Part shown: piece by piece, positions 1-10,669 of the stretch
Numbering within the stretch: position 1 is the first letter of the stretch
How the letters are laid out: every line of letters starts with the position of its first letter
Assembly (NCBI RefSeq): GCF_000003815.2
Contig: NC_049991.1
Location: forward strand, 1,310,173 to 1,342,977
Direction of reading: 5' to 3'
Length of the DNA stretch: 32,805 nt
From: Branchiostoma floridae
Taxonomy: Eukaryota > Chordata > Leptocardii > Amphioxiformes > Branchiostomatidae
The notes under the pieces: generated by a model
What the model saw: only the letters and a program-made list of their open reading frames with translations
Databases searched by the model: none
Told to the model about the DNA's origin: nothing
Program-made: the position numbers and the translations under genes

Positions 1-476
1 TGATGGTTTAGGAACTGACGACGGTTGAAGTAGAAAATTTAAACAATTGGAGGAGGGTCAGTGAGGGGTTTTGGATATTCGATTAGAGTACCAAAAGTAG
101 CAAGCGGGGCAAAAATATGCAGTTTTGTAGCTCTACATTATAACATATGTACATACAGTGTCTTGAATCAACATTTTATGGTTCAGAAATGCCGATATTG
201 AAAGGACCCAGTTGATCCGTCGTTGGTATACTGGAAACCTCTACAAGTGCCCCAGTCAACTTCCCCGCCAAATTCTCACATCTGGGTTTCATCAGGCCTG
301 GAGGCCAAAGGGGAGAGTGTGAATGTTAGGGGAGGTTCACTAACTACTGCAGTGTTAGTTGTTCATCTTCTTTCATGCTGCTAACCTGCATAGAACAAGT
401 AATTACAGTATACTTTGAAAACAGGTCACAAAAACAAAATTTGTATTTTTGTTTGTATGTCCAGGTATTGCAAGCC
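1..476. other. Non-coding sequence, nothing recognised
   Basis: No convincing open frame, splice pair, RNA gene or repeat was seen in this stretch on either strand. It ends where a foldback transposon begins. Confidence 0.5.
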
Positions 477-678
477 TATTCTCCTAGCAGAGGTAAGGCT
501 CCAGCTGTTTTATGATGCTTTTTAGTCATTTTTATCTATTTTTCATTTTGTACTCTTTCGTCATGTCTCGCGGCCTGGAAACATCAAGAAAGAGTACAAG
601 AATTAGATAGAAAGCCCGATGAAAATGACTAAAATAGCGGAAAAAAACAGCCGGAGAGCAACCTCTGCTTGTAGAGTA
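477..678. mobile_element. Foldback MITE, type I of the CTCTCCAAGCAGAGG family
   Basis: The ends are inverted copies of a terminal sequence that in better copies of this window reads TACTCTCCAAGCAGAGGTT; here it is mutated (TATTCTCCTAGCAGAGG and CCTCTGCTTGTAGAGTA). The inner arms also pair (CAGCTGTTTT versus AAAACAGCCGG; AGTCATTTTTAT versus ATGAAAATGACT). There is no coding capacity. The flanks TTGCAAGCC (468-476) and TTGCTTAGCC (679-688) look like a decayed 9-bp target duplication. Related copies lie at 13391-13593 and 14215-14421. Confidence 0.8.
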
Positions 679-1629
679 TTGCTTAGCCAGTGAACCACCT
701 CATTGCATAACATGCACAAGTTTGTACTGAAGAGCACTAACTGTATATCCTAACAGACTTATTTGATCCACTCACATCGAGGTGGACGCATACTAATTTT
801 GATGTGTGTGCTGGTTTATTTTATGTGCTGGAAGTGTGGCTGTCCGCATTGACGGGACCCACATTTAACGTCATACCCACGGGACTTTCCTAACCAAATC
901 TAGGTGCTCATGTTAACCTGATTGAATTGAGAAAATTCAAGTTAAGGGCACAAAATTTGAGCATATCATTATCAGGGAATTCAAACCTAGTCTGACTTCT
1001 GGGCTTTGACCAACACCTTTCAGTATAGTAACACTATGCGATGCTCCATTTCTGCTTGGTCTTAGTGTTGTTTCTTTCAGTATGATGATGATGAACATTT
1101 GTTACTGGGCAACATTAGTGTTTGTAATGGAAGAGCAACAGTACCTTGCCATGAGAGAGTGATTTGCCTGTCATCCTACTGCAGGGATGTTTCAAAAGCT
1201 TTGAATTCGATCATTTAGTCCCCCGGGGGTTAATGAACGTTCGATCCACGCAAGTCGATGGGAAACATCGCGAGAATCTGTGTGAACAGTGATGATGACG
1301 GCGGCTTAAAATTTACGTATTTACCACCTGTTTTCTTGTTTAAACAACGGAATCAAGCATGCCACAATAAAATAAACTTGCCAGGTACAGTAACTTTGAT
1401 TATATTTCTTTAGCCTTGCCAACACATGGTATGTCATGGCGTTAAGCTTGGAAAAAATCCGAAAATTGTTAACATCGCAGTGACTTGCATTTTCCCTCCT
1501 GCTCGTTTTGCCAGAACAGCCAGCCTTATAGAGCTTTTTACGAAATAATTTTCCGTGTTTTCCATAGCTAAAGGGGTCCTACCAATTATTAATATTATGC
1601 TTAGTTTTTGTTTGGCAAGTTTTTTTTGC
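679..1629. other. Intergenic sequence, no gene seen
   Basis: AT-rich sequence without a supported gene. A T-run directly precedes the 28-bp tandem array. Confidence 0.5.
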
Positions 1630-1909
1630 CTGTGATCGGTTCATATTTGTGGAGTACCTGTGATCGGTTCATATTTGTGGAGTACCTGTGATCGGTTTAT
1701 ATTTGTGGAGTACCTGTGATTGGTTCATATTTGTGGAGTACCTGTGATCGGTTTATATTTGTGGAGTACCTGTGATCGGTTTATATTTGTGGAGTACCTG
1801 TGATCGGTTCATATTTGTGGAGTACCTGTGATCGGTTTATATTTGTGGAGTACCTGTGATCGGTTCATATTTGTGGAGTACCTGTGATCGGTTCATATTT
1901 GTGGAGTAC
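1630..1909. repeat. 28-bp tandem repeat, 10 copies
   Basis: The unit CTGTGATCGGTTCATATTTG plus TGGAGTAC repeats ten times head to tail with no spacer. Copies differ mainly at one position (TTCAT or TTTAT), and the fourth has GATTGG for GATCGG. The two variants are interspersed, not blocked, which suggests unequal exchange after the variant arose. There is no coding frame. Confidence 0.97.
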
Positions 1910-2172
1910 CGCAGCCTGAGAACGCACATAGAATAAAGATGGAGACCCCAGAAGTGATCTTCTCCACTACGTACGAGTGACCGTTATAGATTTTTCTTAC
2001 GTTTTATCGCTTCAATACATTGTCCTGAGACTTTCCTTTATCTAGCAGTAGTTAGTCATGTTGCTTCATTACTCCGTTATACATATTTGGCTCCAGAGAT
2101 AATGTCAAATCAGAAACAACAAATCGCATGCTGCATCCTTTATTGAAAGCAAGTCTTAACATGGATCATGGA

Positions 2173-2640
2173 TAGGGGTGGGTACCGGTGTACCGGTACA
2201 AAACCTTTTTTTCTTATTAGACCAGTCCAGAAAAAACGGACCTGAAAAAATTTGGTGTACCGGATGTTGGACCAATCGGAAAATGAGCAGATTATATGAT
2301 CAGGCATTCACACCTTTCGGGGTTACCGGTCGAGGAAAATAACAAGAGCGAAGTAGAGTAGAGTCTATAGTCATTTCAACAAAGTTTTACAGTCAATAGT
2401 GCAGTGGCAGTTAGCCTTGTTGAATCTTAAAAGCCAGTGGGAGTCGAATACTAGTACTCCACGAAACAGATTTCTTTGTTGTGAAATGGACCATTGTTCT
2501 GAGTATTATCCATTCACAAGTTCTCACATACTGAATCAGGTCCAGGTTCAGTTCCGGACCTGGACCTGATCCTCTGGACCTGATCCTCTGGACCTGAACC
2601 GGACCGGGACCTGAATGTTCTGTACCGGTACCCACCCCTA
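2173..2640. mobile_element. hAT-like non-autonomous element with TAGGGGTGGGTACCGG ends
   Basis: It begins TAGGGGTGGGTACCGGT and ends with the inverse, ACCGGTACCCACCCCTA. The interior is rich in palindromic GGTCCGGACCTG-type motifs and encodes nothing. The flanking octamers ATCATGGA (2165-2172) and ATCAAGGA (2641-2648) match at 7 of 8 positions, the 8-bp target duplication expected of hAT elements. Relatives lie at 7544-7667 (short, internally deleted) and 10793-11253 (opposite orientation). Confidence 0.85.
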
Positions 2641-2944
2641 ATCAAGGACTAACTTACTAAGTATACAAAGCAACAAGATAATTGAGTTAAAGGAGGCCTA
2701 AACCTTTTTTTGTAAAGCATTCTGCAATATTTTAAATACATCAAAAAGTCCAATTTTTACTTGTTTTACGTTAGTCCATCATAGATTAGCATTTCCACAA
2801 TATTTGAAATTTGCGGCGTTTTCTTGTCGAGCACGGGAAGTACCGCGACCTTTGACCTCTGTGACATAAGCCGACCGCCAAGGTCCATACAGCTAAATAC
2901 GCCACTACGTTATACCACGTCTTTGTCACCACGCTACTCTCCCA

Positions 2945-3094
2945 ATGATGGATTCCGGCGAATTGGAGGGAGTCAATGAGTTTGAGGAGTACGAGGGTTT
3001 TGACCCACAGAATATAACTCCGAACAACTACCAGCCCAGGCGCCCAGCGAGATCGTCCGAGGAGACTGGGGAGGGGGGCGCATGTGACATATAA
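2945..3094 (+). CDS. Small ORF of unknown function, 49 codons
   Basis: An open frame begins at tandem ATGs (2945 and 2948) and ends at TAA 3092-3094. The peptide is acidic with non-repetitive, protein-like composition (starts MMDSGELEGVNEFEEYEGF) and sits in a locally GC-richer, CpG-containing patch, so it could be a first coding exon or a microprotein. The only in-frame GT (GCAT|GTGACA at 3083/3084) is a poor donor. Splicing it to the zinc-finger exon at 4299 would create TAA, so it does not obviously belong to that gene. I do not recognise the protein. A minus-strand frame over the same bases looks like a shadow. Confidence 0.3.
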   Translation: MMDSGELEGVNEFEEYEGFDPQNITPNNYQPRRPARSSEETGEGGACDI

Positions 3095-4298
3095 CAAAGC
3101 TGCTGGCGTCATTATTGGTGACCTTGAATATCACAACACTTGTTTACGGCAGGATCAATTACCCCATGTCGCTATCAGTGCGACTTGACATACGGGCAAA
3201 CATGGTATTTTAATTGCTTTACAAAACGCGTGCAAGTCAACTTTTTCAGGACTTAAATTGTTAACAGCTAATATCTCCAGATTTGTGTCTTAGCAATTTT
3301 TGGAATATGGAAGCAATTTTGAATTACGAGTCTTTGTGTGTGAAAAAAAGGATTTTTTGACCTTCTCTTGGCTGTAAAAATAGTTTGAACTTTTAAGTAG
3401 GACTTGAAAAATCCTAAGACAGAAGAACGTTTGATCTTACAATCATTACGTATATGATATAAAAGATTTGGATTTTCAGTCAAATTTAGGACCAATCTAA
3501 ATGTGGTATTTTTTTTTTGGTCCACCAAACACCCTTTCTGAATCAACCAACTAGGCAGATATCAGAAAACATTGAGACAAAACTGTGCAGCACACGTACA
3601 CTGTAAGATTTGATGTATGTATACACACTGCCAGTTTTTATCTAATCTTGACGAGGCGCGTGCGAGGGGTTGCTTTTCTAACTACATTGTATCATGATAT
3701 GTTGGAAGATGTCTACGTTCGAATGGAAACTTTGGGCCAAATTTGACCATCGTGGCAATTGACTTGGCTAATCTTTGTGTATGTTAATATACACTTTCTC
3801 TAACAACATGCCCTATTTCTGTCACCTCAACAAATGAAACAATATGAGACAGCAGGTATTTGTTTCACAGTGATGACGTCATTGCTCTGAGAAAAAAATC
3901 AGCTGTTGCATTGCATTTGAACACTATAAAAGATCTCTAAAATTTAGTAAAAAGTCTTTGATCGATCGGCATAACTTACCTTGGTTGGGCCTAAGTGCCT
4001 GCGCTGTAACAGGCGTGAATGACTATCCATGCTATGACACCTATGGGGAACATGCACAACTGAATAGGTGAAATTATGTGCCCAAGCCCAAGTTAGTGAC
4101 CCCAAACTGCTTTCTGGTATTCTTATAGCATATATCTGCACAAGGAAGAAAATCATTGACCTCTCAAGATTATAACCACTTTTCAGTAAATGTTTTTATC
4201 AGTGTAATTAAGATCTAAATCATAGCTGACAATATAGACGTGACCGTAGGTAATTTAATTGCCCTTTTGTTTAAATATCGTTTGTCTTGTTTTTGCAG
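3095..4298. other. Non-coding stretch upstream of the zinc-finger exon
   Basis: No gene was seen. A weak imperfect inverted repeat (AACTTACCTTGGTTGGGCC near 3974 against GCCCAAGCCCAAGTTAGT near 4080) may be an old MITE. The right end, TTGTCTTGTTTTTGCAG, is a good polypyrimidine tract and 3' splice site for the zinc-finger gene, so at least one further upstream exon of that gene should exist here or to the left. Confidence 0.5.
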
Positions 4299-4321
4299 AA
4301 GTTGATCCAGATACAGATGAC

Positions 4322-6093
4322 ATGGCGACATCAGACAACATGCAGGGTTTGGATGACGTCAGGAGAGGAGCAGCAGGGGGTTCTGCCTGGCAGGGAGAAA
4401 GACGAGAGGATTCTGGTGAGGAGTCCAGGAGGGAGAAAGGTGTGAAAGTGTACAGGTGTGAGGAGTGCAGCAGGCAGTTCAGCCGGCTGCACAATCTGAA
4501 GACTCACATGCGGACTCACACTGGAGAGAAACCCTACAGGTGTGAGGAGTGTAGCAGGCAGTTCAGCCGGCTGCACAATCTGAAGACTCATATGCAGACT
4601 CACACTGGTAAGAAAGTTAAAAACAAAGCTCCCTTTTCTTAAACTTTTTGAAGTCCTGCTGTAGCAGCCTGCTAAAACTCCAGCCGTAGCAGCCTTTTTT
4701 CCTAAATGTTGGGGATTTTTCCCTCCGGAAATTTTTCTCCATGTGTGCATTTTGTTACCGCCAGTAATCTCAATGTTAACTAAACTTTTGAAAACCTTGA
4801 TTAAAGTTCTTCAGCTTGCAGAACTGAATGTTTGCGCATTGGGCTTTGGTAGCCTGAAATGTTCACAGGAAAAGTTACTTAAGGCTTAATCTCATACCCA
4901 CAGGTGAGACCATCATGAAGTGCTTCAGGTGTGAGGAATGCCACAAGCAGTTCAAATTGATGAGTAATCTGAAGAGACACATGCGGACTCACACCGGGGA
5001 AAAACCATACAGGTGTGAGGAGTGTAGCAGGCAGTTCACTGGACTAGGAAATTTGAACTTGCACATGCGCACTCATACTGGGCAGAAACCCTACCGGTGT
5101 GAGGAGTGTAGCAAGCAGTTCAGTCAGCTGGGTCATCTGAAGGCCCACATACGGACTCACACCGGGGAGAAACCATACAGGTGTGAGGAGTGTAGCAGGC
5201 AGTTCAGTGAGCTGGGTAGTCTGAAGAAACACATGCGGACTCACACTGGGGAGAAACCCTACAGGTGTGAGGAGTGTAGCAGGAAGTTCAGTGAGCTGTC
5301 TAGTCTGAAGAAACACATACGGACTCACACTGGGGAGAAGCCCTACAGATGTGAGGGGTGTAGCAGGCAGTTCAGTCGGTTGGGTCATCTGAAGAGACAC
5401 ATCCGTACTCACACAGGGCAGAAACCCTACAAGTGTGAGGAGTGCAGCAGGCAGTTCAGTGAGCTGGGTAGTCTGAAGAAACACATGCAGAGTCACACTG
5501 GGGAGAAACCCTACAGGTGTGAGAAGTGCAGCAGGCAGTTCAGTGAGCTGGGTAGTCTGAAGAAACACATGCAGACTCACACTGGGGAGAAACCCTACAG
5601 GTGTGAGGAGTGCAGCAGGAAGTTCAGTGATGCGAGTCATCTGAAGAGACACATGCGGACTCACACTGGGGAGAAACCCTACAGGTGTGAGGAGTGTAGC
5701 AGGCAGTTCAGTGAGCTGGGTCATCTAAAGGCCCACATGCGGACTCATACAGGGGAGAAACCGTACAGGTGTGAGGAGTGCAGCAGGCAGTTCAGTGAGC
5801 TGTCTAGTCTGAAGAAACACATGCGGACTCACACTGGGGAGAAGCCCTACAGATGTGAGGGGTGTAGCAGGCAGTTCAGTGAGCTGTCTAGTCTGAAGAA
5901 ACACATACGGACTCACACTGGGGAGAAACCCTACAGATGTGAGGGGTGTAGCAGGCAGTTCAGTCGGCTGGATCATCTGAAGAGACACATGCAGACTCAC
6001 ACAGGGGAGAAACCCTACAGGTGTGAGCAGTGTAGCAGGCAGTTTAGTGAGCAGGCTACTCTGAAGACACACATGCGGACTCACACTCAGTAG
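4322..6093 (+). CDS. Multi-C2H2 zinc-finger protein, 16 fingers, two exons
   Basis: Likely a nuclear sequence-specific DNA-binding protein. Coding exons are 4322-4607 (exon starts at 4299 after TTTTTGCAG) and 4904-6093, joined across a 296-bp intron (donor CACTG|GTAAGAAAG, acceptor ATACCCACAG|GTGAGACC). The join restores the HTGE linker in phase 1 and gives 491 residues. Residues 1-43 are acidic/charged with no KRAB, BTB or SCAN domain visible. From residue 44 there are 16 C-X2-C-X12-H-X3-H fingers, two in the first exon and 14 in the second, with TGEKPY linkers except the exon-junction linker ([12 protein letters not shown]), which is three residues longer. Fingers are almost identical outside helix positions -1, 2, 3 and 6. 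Helix types include EGSK and ESSK (repeated), RGHR, RDHR, DSHR and QGHA. Start: ATG 4322 is the first methionine after the splice site, but an upstream exon could supply more N-terminus because the frame stays open to the acceptor. The DNA target is unknown. Confidence 0.9.
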
Positions 6094-6186
6094 AAACCCT
6101 ACAGGTATAAGGAGTGTAGCAAACAGATTAGCACATCATGCAACCTGAAGAAACACATTTGGAGCCACAAAGGAGACACTGTATAG
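6094..6186 (+). pseudogene. Decayed 17th zinc finger after the stop
   Basis: The stop of the zinc-finger gene lies inside an interfinger linker: the expected GGG GAG AAA (GEK) has become CAG TAG AAA. Beyond it the frame stays open for 30 codons and still reads as a finger (KPYRYKECSKQIS, then CNLKKHIWSH), ending at TAG 6184-6186. The first zinc-ligand cysteine is now tyrosine (YRYKEC) and the conserved phenylalanine is isoleucine, so it no longer looks functional even if read through. Confidence 0.85.
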
Positions 6187-6260
6187 ATGTGACGGCCATG
6201 GTGGGCATTATACAGTACTGTAGTGCGACTTGGTTTCAAGGTTAGGGCAGAATGCTGTAC

Positions 6261-6266
6261 AATAAA
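6261..6266 (+). terminator. Polyadenylation signal AATAAA for the zinc-finger gene
   Basis: AATAAA about 170 bases after the stop codon, followed within 25-30 bases by TTGACTTGTTGAG, a GU-rich downstream element. This would give a short 3' UTR. Confidence 0.6.
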
Positions 6267-6702
6267 CCTGCCCTGATGACTTGACTTGTTGAGCTTCTAT
6301 AGGAGGCATGTTTCTAGATCCTAGTGTTTTTTGTTTGCAACTGCTTTTGTTTTGTAGTACTGTTAGAAGTACTGTGGACCGTAGGTCTTGTATGTAGGGA
6401 TTGCTGTAGAAAAATCAAAGTGAAATGTTGGTTTACGTATACTGAAGCTTTGTTTTCTGTTAAATTGTTATTTTATATATATATATTGTAGCTAACCAGT
6501 TCTGAGTCAATACGTTTTTCAAGTTTAGTGTTAAGAATTTTTTGTAGTATTTTTGATTAGATACAAGGAAGGATTGTTTGTTTGTTTGAACCTTCATTAA
6601 AGAAACTACATGTATACTCACACTTGTTTGTTTGACCTTTATTCTTGAGGAGCTCAAATCAGCCTAAAGGCTGCTTTTCAATGAAGTAAGGGGTCAGATT
6701 AT

Positions 6703-6782
6703 ATGTAACAGAGATTGAGTTCATTCCATTACTTAGTCACCAGATGTAACAGAGATTGAGTGCATTCTATTACTTAGTCACC
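6703..6782. repeat. 39-bp direct duplication, 2 copies
   Basis: Copies at 6703-6741 and 6744-6782 share ATGTAACAGAGATTGAGT, then CATTC and ATTACTTAGTCACC, with two substitutions between them. There is no gene around them; the surrounding 6.27-7.54 kb holds no other supported feature except fragments of dispersed repeats (7004-7030 and 7260-7345 resemble 31490-31530 and 31390-31415 in reverse complement). Confidence 0.85.
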
Positions 6783-7543
6783 ATGCGGATGTTTGTTGCC
6801 AGTGTATATACTATCACATTTTCTCAATTAATATATGCAAAATCTAAAGGTAATGGAAGTTGTTACCATATTTGAGTGTATACTCTATTTCAGGTTATTG
6901 CCTAAATGAACTGGAGATGGCAAGGTAGTGCTACAGTTCTAAGAAGGATGCAAAATTGCAAACAATGTGTACATCACGTCGTTTAGATTGAGTGATTTAA
7001 TTTGCAATTTGCAGTAAGTTTGTAGAGACAATGTGAGCAGTAAACACTTATAACTAGCCTGATTGTATCATGCTCCAAGCGACTAGATTGACAGTTGCCG
7101 CTCGCAGGTCATTTACCCCAGCCAGTGAGAGATCACAGACTGAAAACATAGCATTTTTACAAATGTAAGCAAGGACATGGTATGGCAGTCCTGGATTCAT
7201 ACAAAAAGTACTCAACATTAATACAGAAAACATAATACATTTGATTCAAAATATGTTCAAGCTGGGTGGAAAAGGGGTGCATACTAGTTCCATTTTAGTC
7301 CCCTTAGAGTTGTCTGTGACTGAATTCCTCGAAACAGGTGCATACTTAAATTGAATCTACTTAAAAAGAAAACATGGTATACAATGTACAGTATTATGAT
7401 GGATTGGAGGTGACTGTTCACTCTTGGGGAGTTGCTAATATAACGTAGTAGTTGCGATCAGTCCCATCTGATCCAGCTCAATCTTATTATCTGACAAAGT
7501 TTATCAAAGACCTTACTACAGGTCCCTGCCCATGGGTGTTAGC

Positions 7544-7667
7544 TGGGGGTGGGTACTGGTACAGAAAATTCAGTTCATTGATTTTTATCAGGTCCGGTTT
7601 TTCTGGGCTGGTCCAACAAGAAAAAAAAAAGGTTTTGTACCGGCACATGTACCGGTACCCACCCCTA
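7544..7667. mobile_element. Short internally deleted hAT-like MITE
   Basis: Same termini as 2173-2640 and 10793-11253 (TGGGGGTGGGTACTGGTACA to TACCGGTACCCACCCCTA), but only 124 bp long; most of the GGTCCGGACC-rich interior is gone. No clear 8-bp target duplication was found. Confidence 0.75.
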
Positions 7668-7894
7668 TGTCAGTTGTGAAGGCTGCCACGACCACACCAG
7701 TCTACCCTCTGGTCCCACAGGCCCATCTCAGGGCTTGTCTGGACCTGACGAACACATAGGGGATACACAACTTCTCACAGAGACGGGACAGGTGCAGGAT
7801 GCTGGACAGAGGCTCAGTATCGGCTGCCAGCACAACAAACTGGATCTCTCCCTCATGGTCAGCTCCGGACTAAGGAGTGAGCCCCTTATAAGTG

Positions 7895-8105
7895 ATAGGT
7901 TTATGTGGCCATCTGTGGTTTAACACACTCAACACTTAAAGTCTTGTAACTATACTATAGTGTTATAGGTATATGTGGGCATCTGTGGTCCCTAAGACAC
8001 ACTCCATACCTAAAGTCTTGTACTCTTATACTATAATAGTGTTATATATAGGTACATGTGGCCATCTGTGGTCCTATTAAAGCACACTTTAAAGTCTTAT
8101 ACTCT
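7895..8105. repeat. Three diverged ~70-83-bp tandem units
   Basis: Units start at about 7895, 7965 and 8048, each with ATAGGT, ATGTGG, CATCTGTGGT, AAAGTCTT and TATACTAT motifs in the same order. They are followed by a CA-rich microsatellite-like stretch (8112-8225). Apparent open frames here are low complexity and not credible as proteins. Confidence 0.8.
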
Positions 8106-8259
8106 TCACAATCATCCACACGACACACACAAGTCACACATACACGCCTATACCCAAACACACACACACAATCACCCATCCACACATGTACACAAAAACA
8201 TACACCCACTCACCCATACAGACAGCTACACAGTGTCACTTACAGTCCAACATGTATTA

Positions 8260-8705
8260 GTGGCCACCTTTGCATAGCAAGCACCTGGCCAGTGCGGTCA
8301 CTTTTTGTCGGTCCCTTGGATTTTTCCCATTGACCTTAGCATTAAGAAATAGTTTCTAGTGACCACCTGTCCAATGCAGCCATGGCCATACAATTTCTGG
8401 TCCCGTAGATACAGAAACACTGCTTGTTGCGACCAAACAGGCAAGTCTTGTAGACTTCAAGCCTTTGTTGGCGAATTTACCAACATTCTGCATGGCAATA
8501 TCAATCATTTCTGTAGATTTGACTTTTGCAGGGTCAGTTGAATGAGACGATCAAGACAATGTTACTTGGTGAGAAACATGAGTGGGTACTGAAATCATGT
8601 GTAACTTAATTGGTCAGCAATTTCTCTATAGTGACCACCTGTCTATAGTGGCCGCATTTCTCCAGTCCCTTGGGTGACTGCTATAGACAGGTTTGACTGA
8701 CATAG
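8260..8705. repeat. Fragments of a dispersed GTGACCACCTGTC repeat
   Basis: Variants of GTGACCACCTGTCCAATG or GTGACCACCTGTCTATAG occur near 8358 and 8632. GGTCCCTTGG or AGTCCCTTGG motifs lie near 8310 and 8665, and a reverse-oriented ACTGCTATAGACAGGT near 8677. The inverted CTGTCTATAGTGG / CTATAGACAG arms suggest old overlapping foldback elements. No gene is seen between 8.1 and 9.2 kb. Confidence 0.5.
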
Positions 8706-9196
8706 GTATGTTGTACACACACACACACATCTTTGGCCCTGCAATCATCTCTCATTCTCAATAAGACTGCTTGAGCCACATCATCTCCATTTAAAACTTT
8801 TAAAAAGATTTACTGCCAACTAAAGATCTTCCTGAGAAAGTGACTAGCAAGCATTACAGGTTACTTTTGATCAGACCCAGTCAACCGGGCTGCTAGAATT
8901 ATACTTGATCTTTCATATGCGTCTCACATCGGTAGTAATGAACACACTTTCTACACTGGAAAACTCTGGAAACTAGAAGAAATAAACACCTGTTGCATAA
9001 AAAAAGAATAAATGCCTCTACTTATATGGACAAAATAAAGATAGGGCATACTTGGCCCTACATGACATCATTTGATGTAACACGTAACAAGTATTCTGGC
9101 CATACAGCAAGGCACAAAGCACTACAAAACAGTGTAAGTATAAAACTACAACTAAATAAACCATTTTCTTCTTGCAATATTCTAAATTTTTCTTTC

Positions 9197-10209
9197 TTAC
9201 TTCAGTTTTAGCATCTCAGCCTTCACAATGCACTCTTCCTTGAATAAGAGCTTCTTAAGATAGTTGAAATATTGCTCTGTCTGCTTGCCATCATGCTTTG
9301 CTTTTCCTGCAAGATTTTTCAGAAAACAGTGGTCTTTTGTCTTGAGCAGAAAGCCCTCTGTAACACACTTTTTAATCTTTCCAATCCACTGTCTTTTCTT
9401 ATCTAATGCTGTCCTTTTTCTCCTGAGTTTCTTTGTTTCTCTTCGCTTGTTGTTGGGCACTGTGGATCGGGGCCAGGAGTAGTTCTCGCAGTGTTGATTC
9501 TGTGTGGATGGTCTCGGTTCTCTCCGTAACTTACCAAGCTTCTCCTGCAGCTGACGGCACTTACGTTTCAGAGCCTTCAGGACTTGTTCCTTTGTTGGCT
9601 CCAGCTCTGGTGACTTCCATTTCCGCCTCAGTCTGGCAGTTTCCTTCTCCAGCAGCTTTTTGTAGAGCCGATGCTCCACCTTGCTCTTGCGGGTGTTCTT
9701 CCTTACCCTTATCATGATATGCCGCACCGTTCTGAGGTCCTTGTCCGCTCTCTCATACTGTTCCCGTCTCCGTTTGTCCCACTTCTGCATCCTCTCCGCC
9801 AAGTCTTGTCTCCTTTTGACATGCGGGTCAATACTGGGCGGTGGGTGAGCCCGAGGGTTTTCTCCATCTCTCTCTCCATCCGCCTGTTGCTCAGGCTCTT
9901 TAACACTAGGATCATCAGGATCTGCCTCTAGATCTTCCACTGGCAGTTGTTGTTGCTCTGCTTTGATCCTGGGCAGCTCTCGCTCTTCTTCTGATTGTTG
10001 TGCTTGATCTTCTTGTGGTTGGTCAGGTTCTACTTTGATCTGCGGTGGCTTTGCGGCTGAAGAAGCAGCATCTCCGATAATATGGATCAAGACACAGTGG
10101 TTTTGAATGTCTACTTCATTTACCGCAAAGACATGGCACGCTTTACATGTAAACCCAACCGGTTGGTACATCCTGGGTGGAACTCCTGGGTGGGCTTTGC
10201 TGTTATGTC
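9197..10209 (-). CDS. Unrecognised nuclear-type protein, main 3' exon (C2H2-like finger, SUMO motifs, basic coiled region)
   Basis: Minus-strand exon starting at an acceptor (TTTATTTCCAG|GACATAAC, AG at 10211-10210) and ending at stop 9199-9197; the frame upstream of the acceptor is intronic. It contributes 337 residues. Near its start is F-T-C-K-A-C...H-C-V-L-I-H, a single C-X2-C-X12-H-X4-H finger, followed by an acidic, glutamine-rich linker with two psi-K-x-E SUMO-type motifs (IKVE, IKAE) and a proline patch. The last ~200 residues are highly basic (KRRQDLAERMQKWDKRRREQ, KLRRKRTALDKKRQ) with charged helical character and likely nuclear localisation signals. Phase 1 at its start matches the candidate exon at 12467-12518. 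I do not recognise the family; function is unknown, with chromatin or RNA association only a guess from composition. Plus-strand frames here are shadows. Confidence 0.72.
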
Positions 10210-10488
10210 CTGGAAATAAAGAGAGAGAAATCAGACACAAGCATCAAATAGAGAACAACATATCTTATAAGCTGCATGTGTATGACCAGCATATGAAGAC
10301 AATATCTTTAATGACCAATTGAGTTCCACCACTTGCCCTTAACACCATGGTTGGGGGCCTCATGTTTTAATATTCATTGTGAAATCCACTGATTTATCAA
10401 CTTCTAAGCTTGGCAAAATAACAATTTCAGATGGAAGTCCCACATTTTTTGATGGATGAACTTAAGGTCCTAAGGTCTATTTTCTAGG

Positions 10489-10599
10489 TATGGCCCGGTG
10501 ATTCAATGGGGATATGTTGAGAGAACCAGATTCCTTGAAAACAAATGCCCCAGCTCGCTTTCCTGGGAAGTCACATCCACATTGAATCACCGGGCCATA
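10489..10599. mobile_element. Mariner-type MITE with TA target duplication
   Basis: Perfect 17-bp inverted ends, TGGCCCGGTGATTCAAT at 10491 and its complement ending at 10597, each flanked by TA. Length is about 107 bp with no ORF. The TA flanks fit a Tc1/mariner-mobilised element. Confidence 0.75.
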
Positions 10600-10669
10600 C
10601 TGTCTCACTGGACAAGTCAGAATGCTAAACACTGAACAGGAGTACTTTGCAAGAGTTACATTGTATAAA

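Noticed and set aside
1630-1909. CRISPR-like direct repeats
   Set aside because: Units are contiguous without spacers, and the genome is eukaryotic; this is a simple tandem array, as is the one at 27976.
2786-3112. 108-codon minus-strand frame
   Set aside because: No domain or splice support; the opposite-strand small ORF has more protein-like composition.
3971-4105. Possible foldback element or structured RNA (AACTTACCTTGGTTGGGCC arms)
   Set aside because: Pairing is imperfect and no second copy or target duplication was found in the window.
5044-6084. Long minus-strand frames with repeated [20 protein letters not shown]
   Set aside because: Antisense shadow of the zinc-finger repeats; the periodicity is that of the fingers, and there is no independent support.
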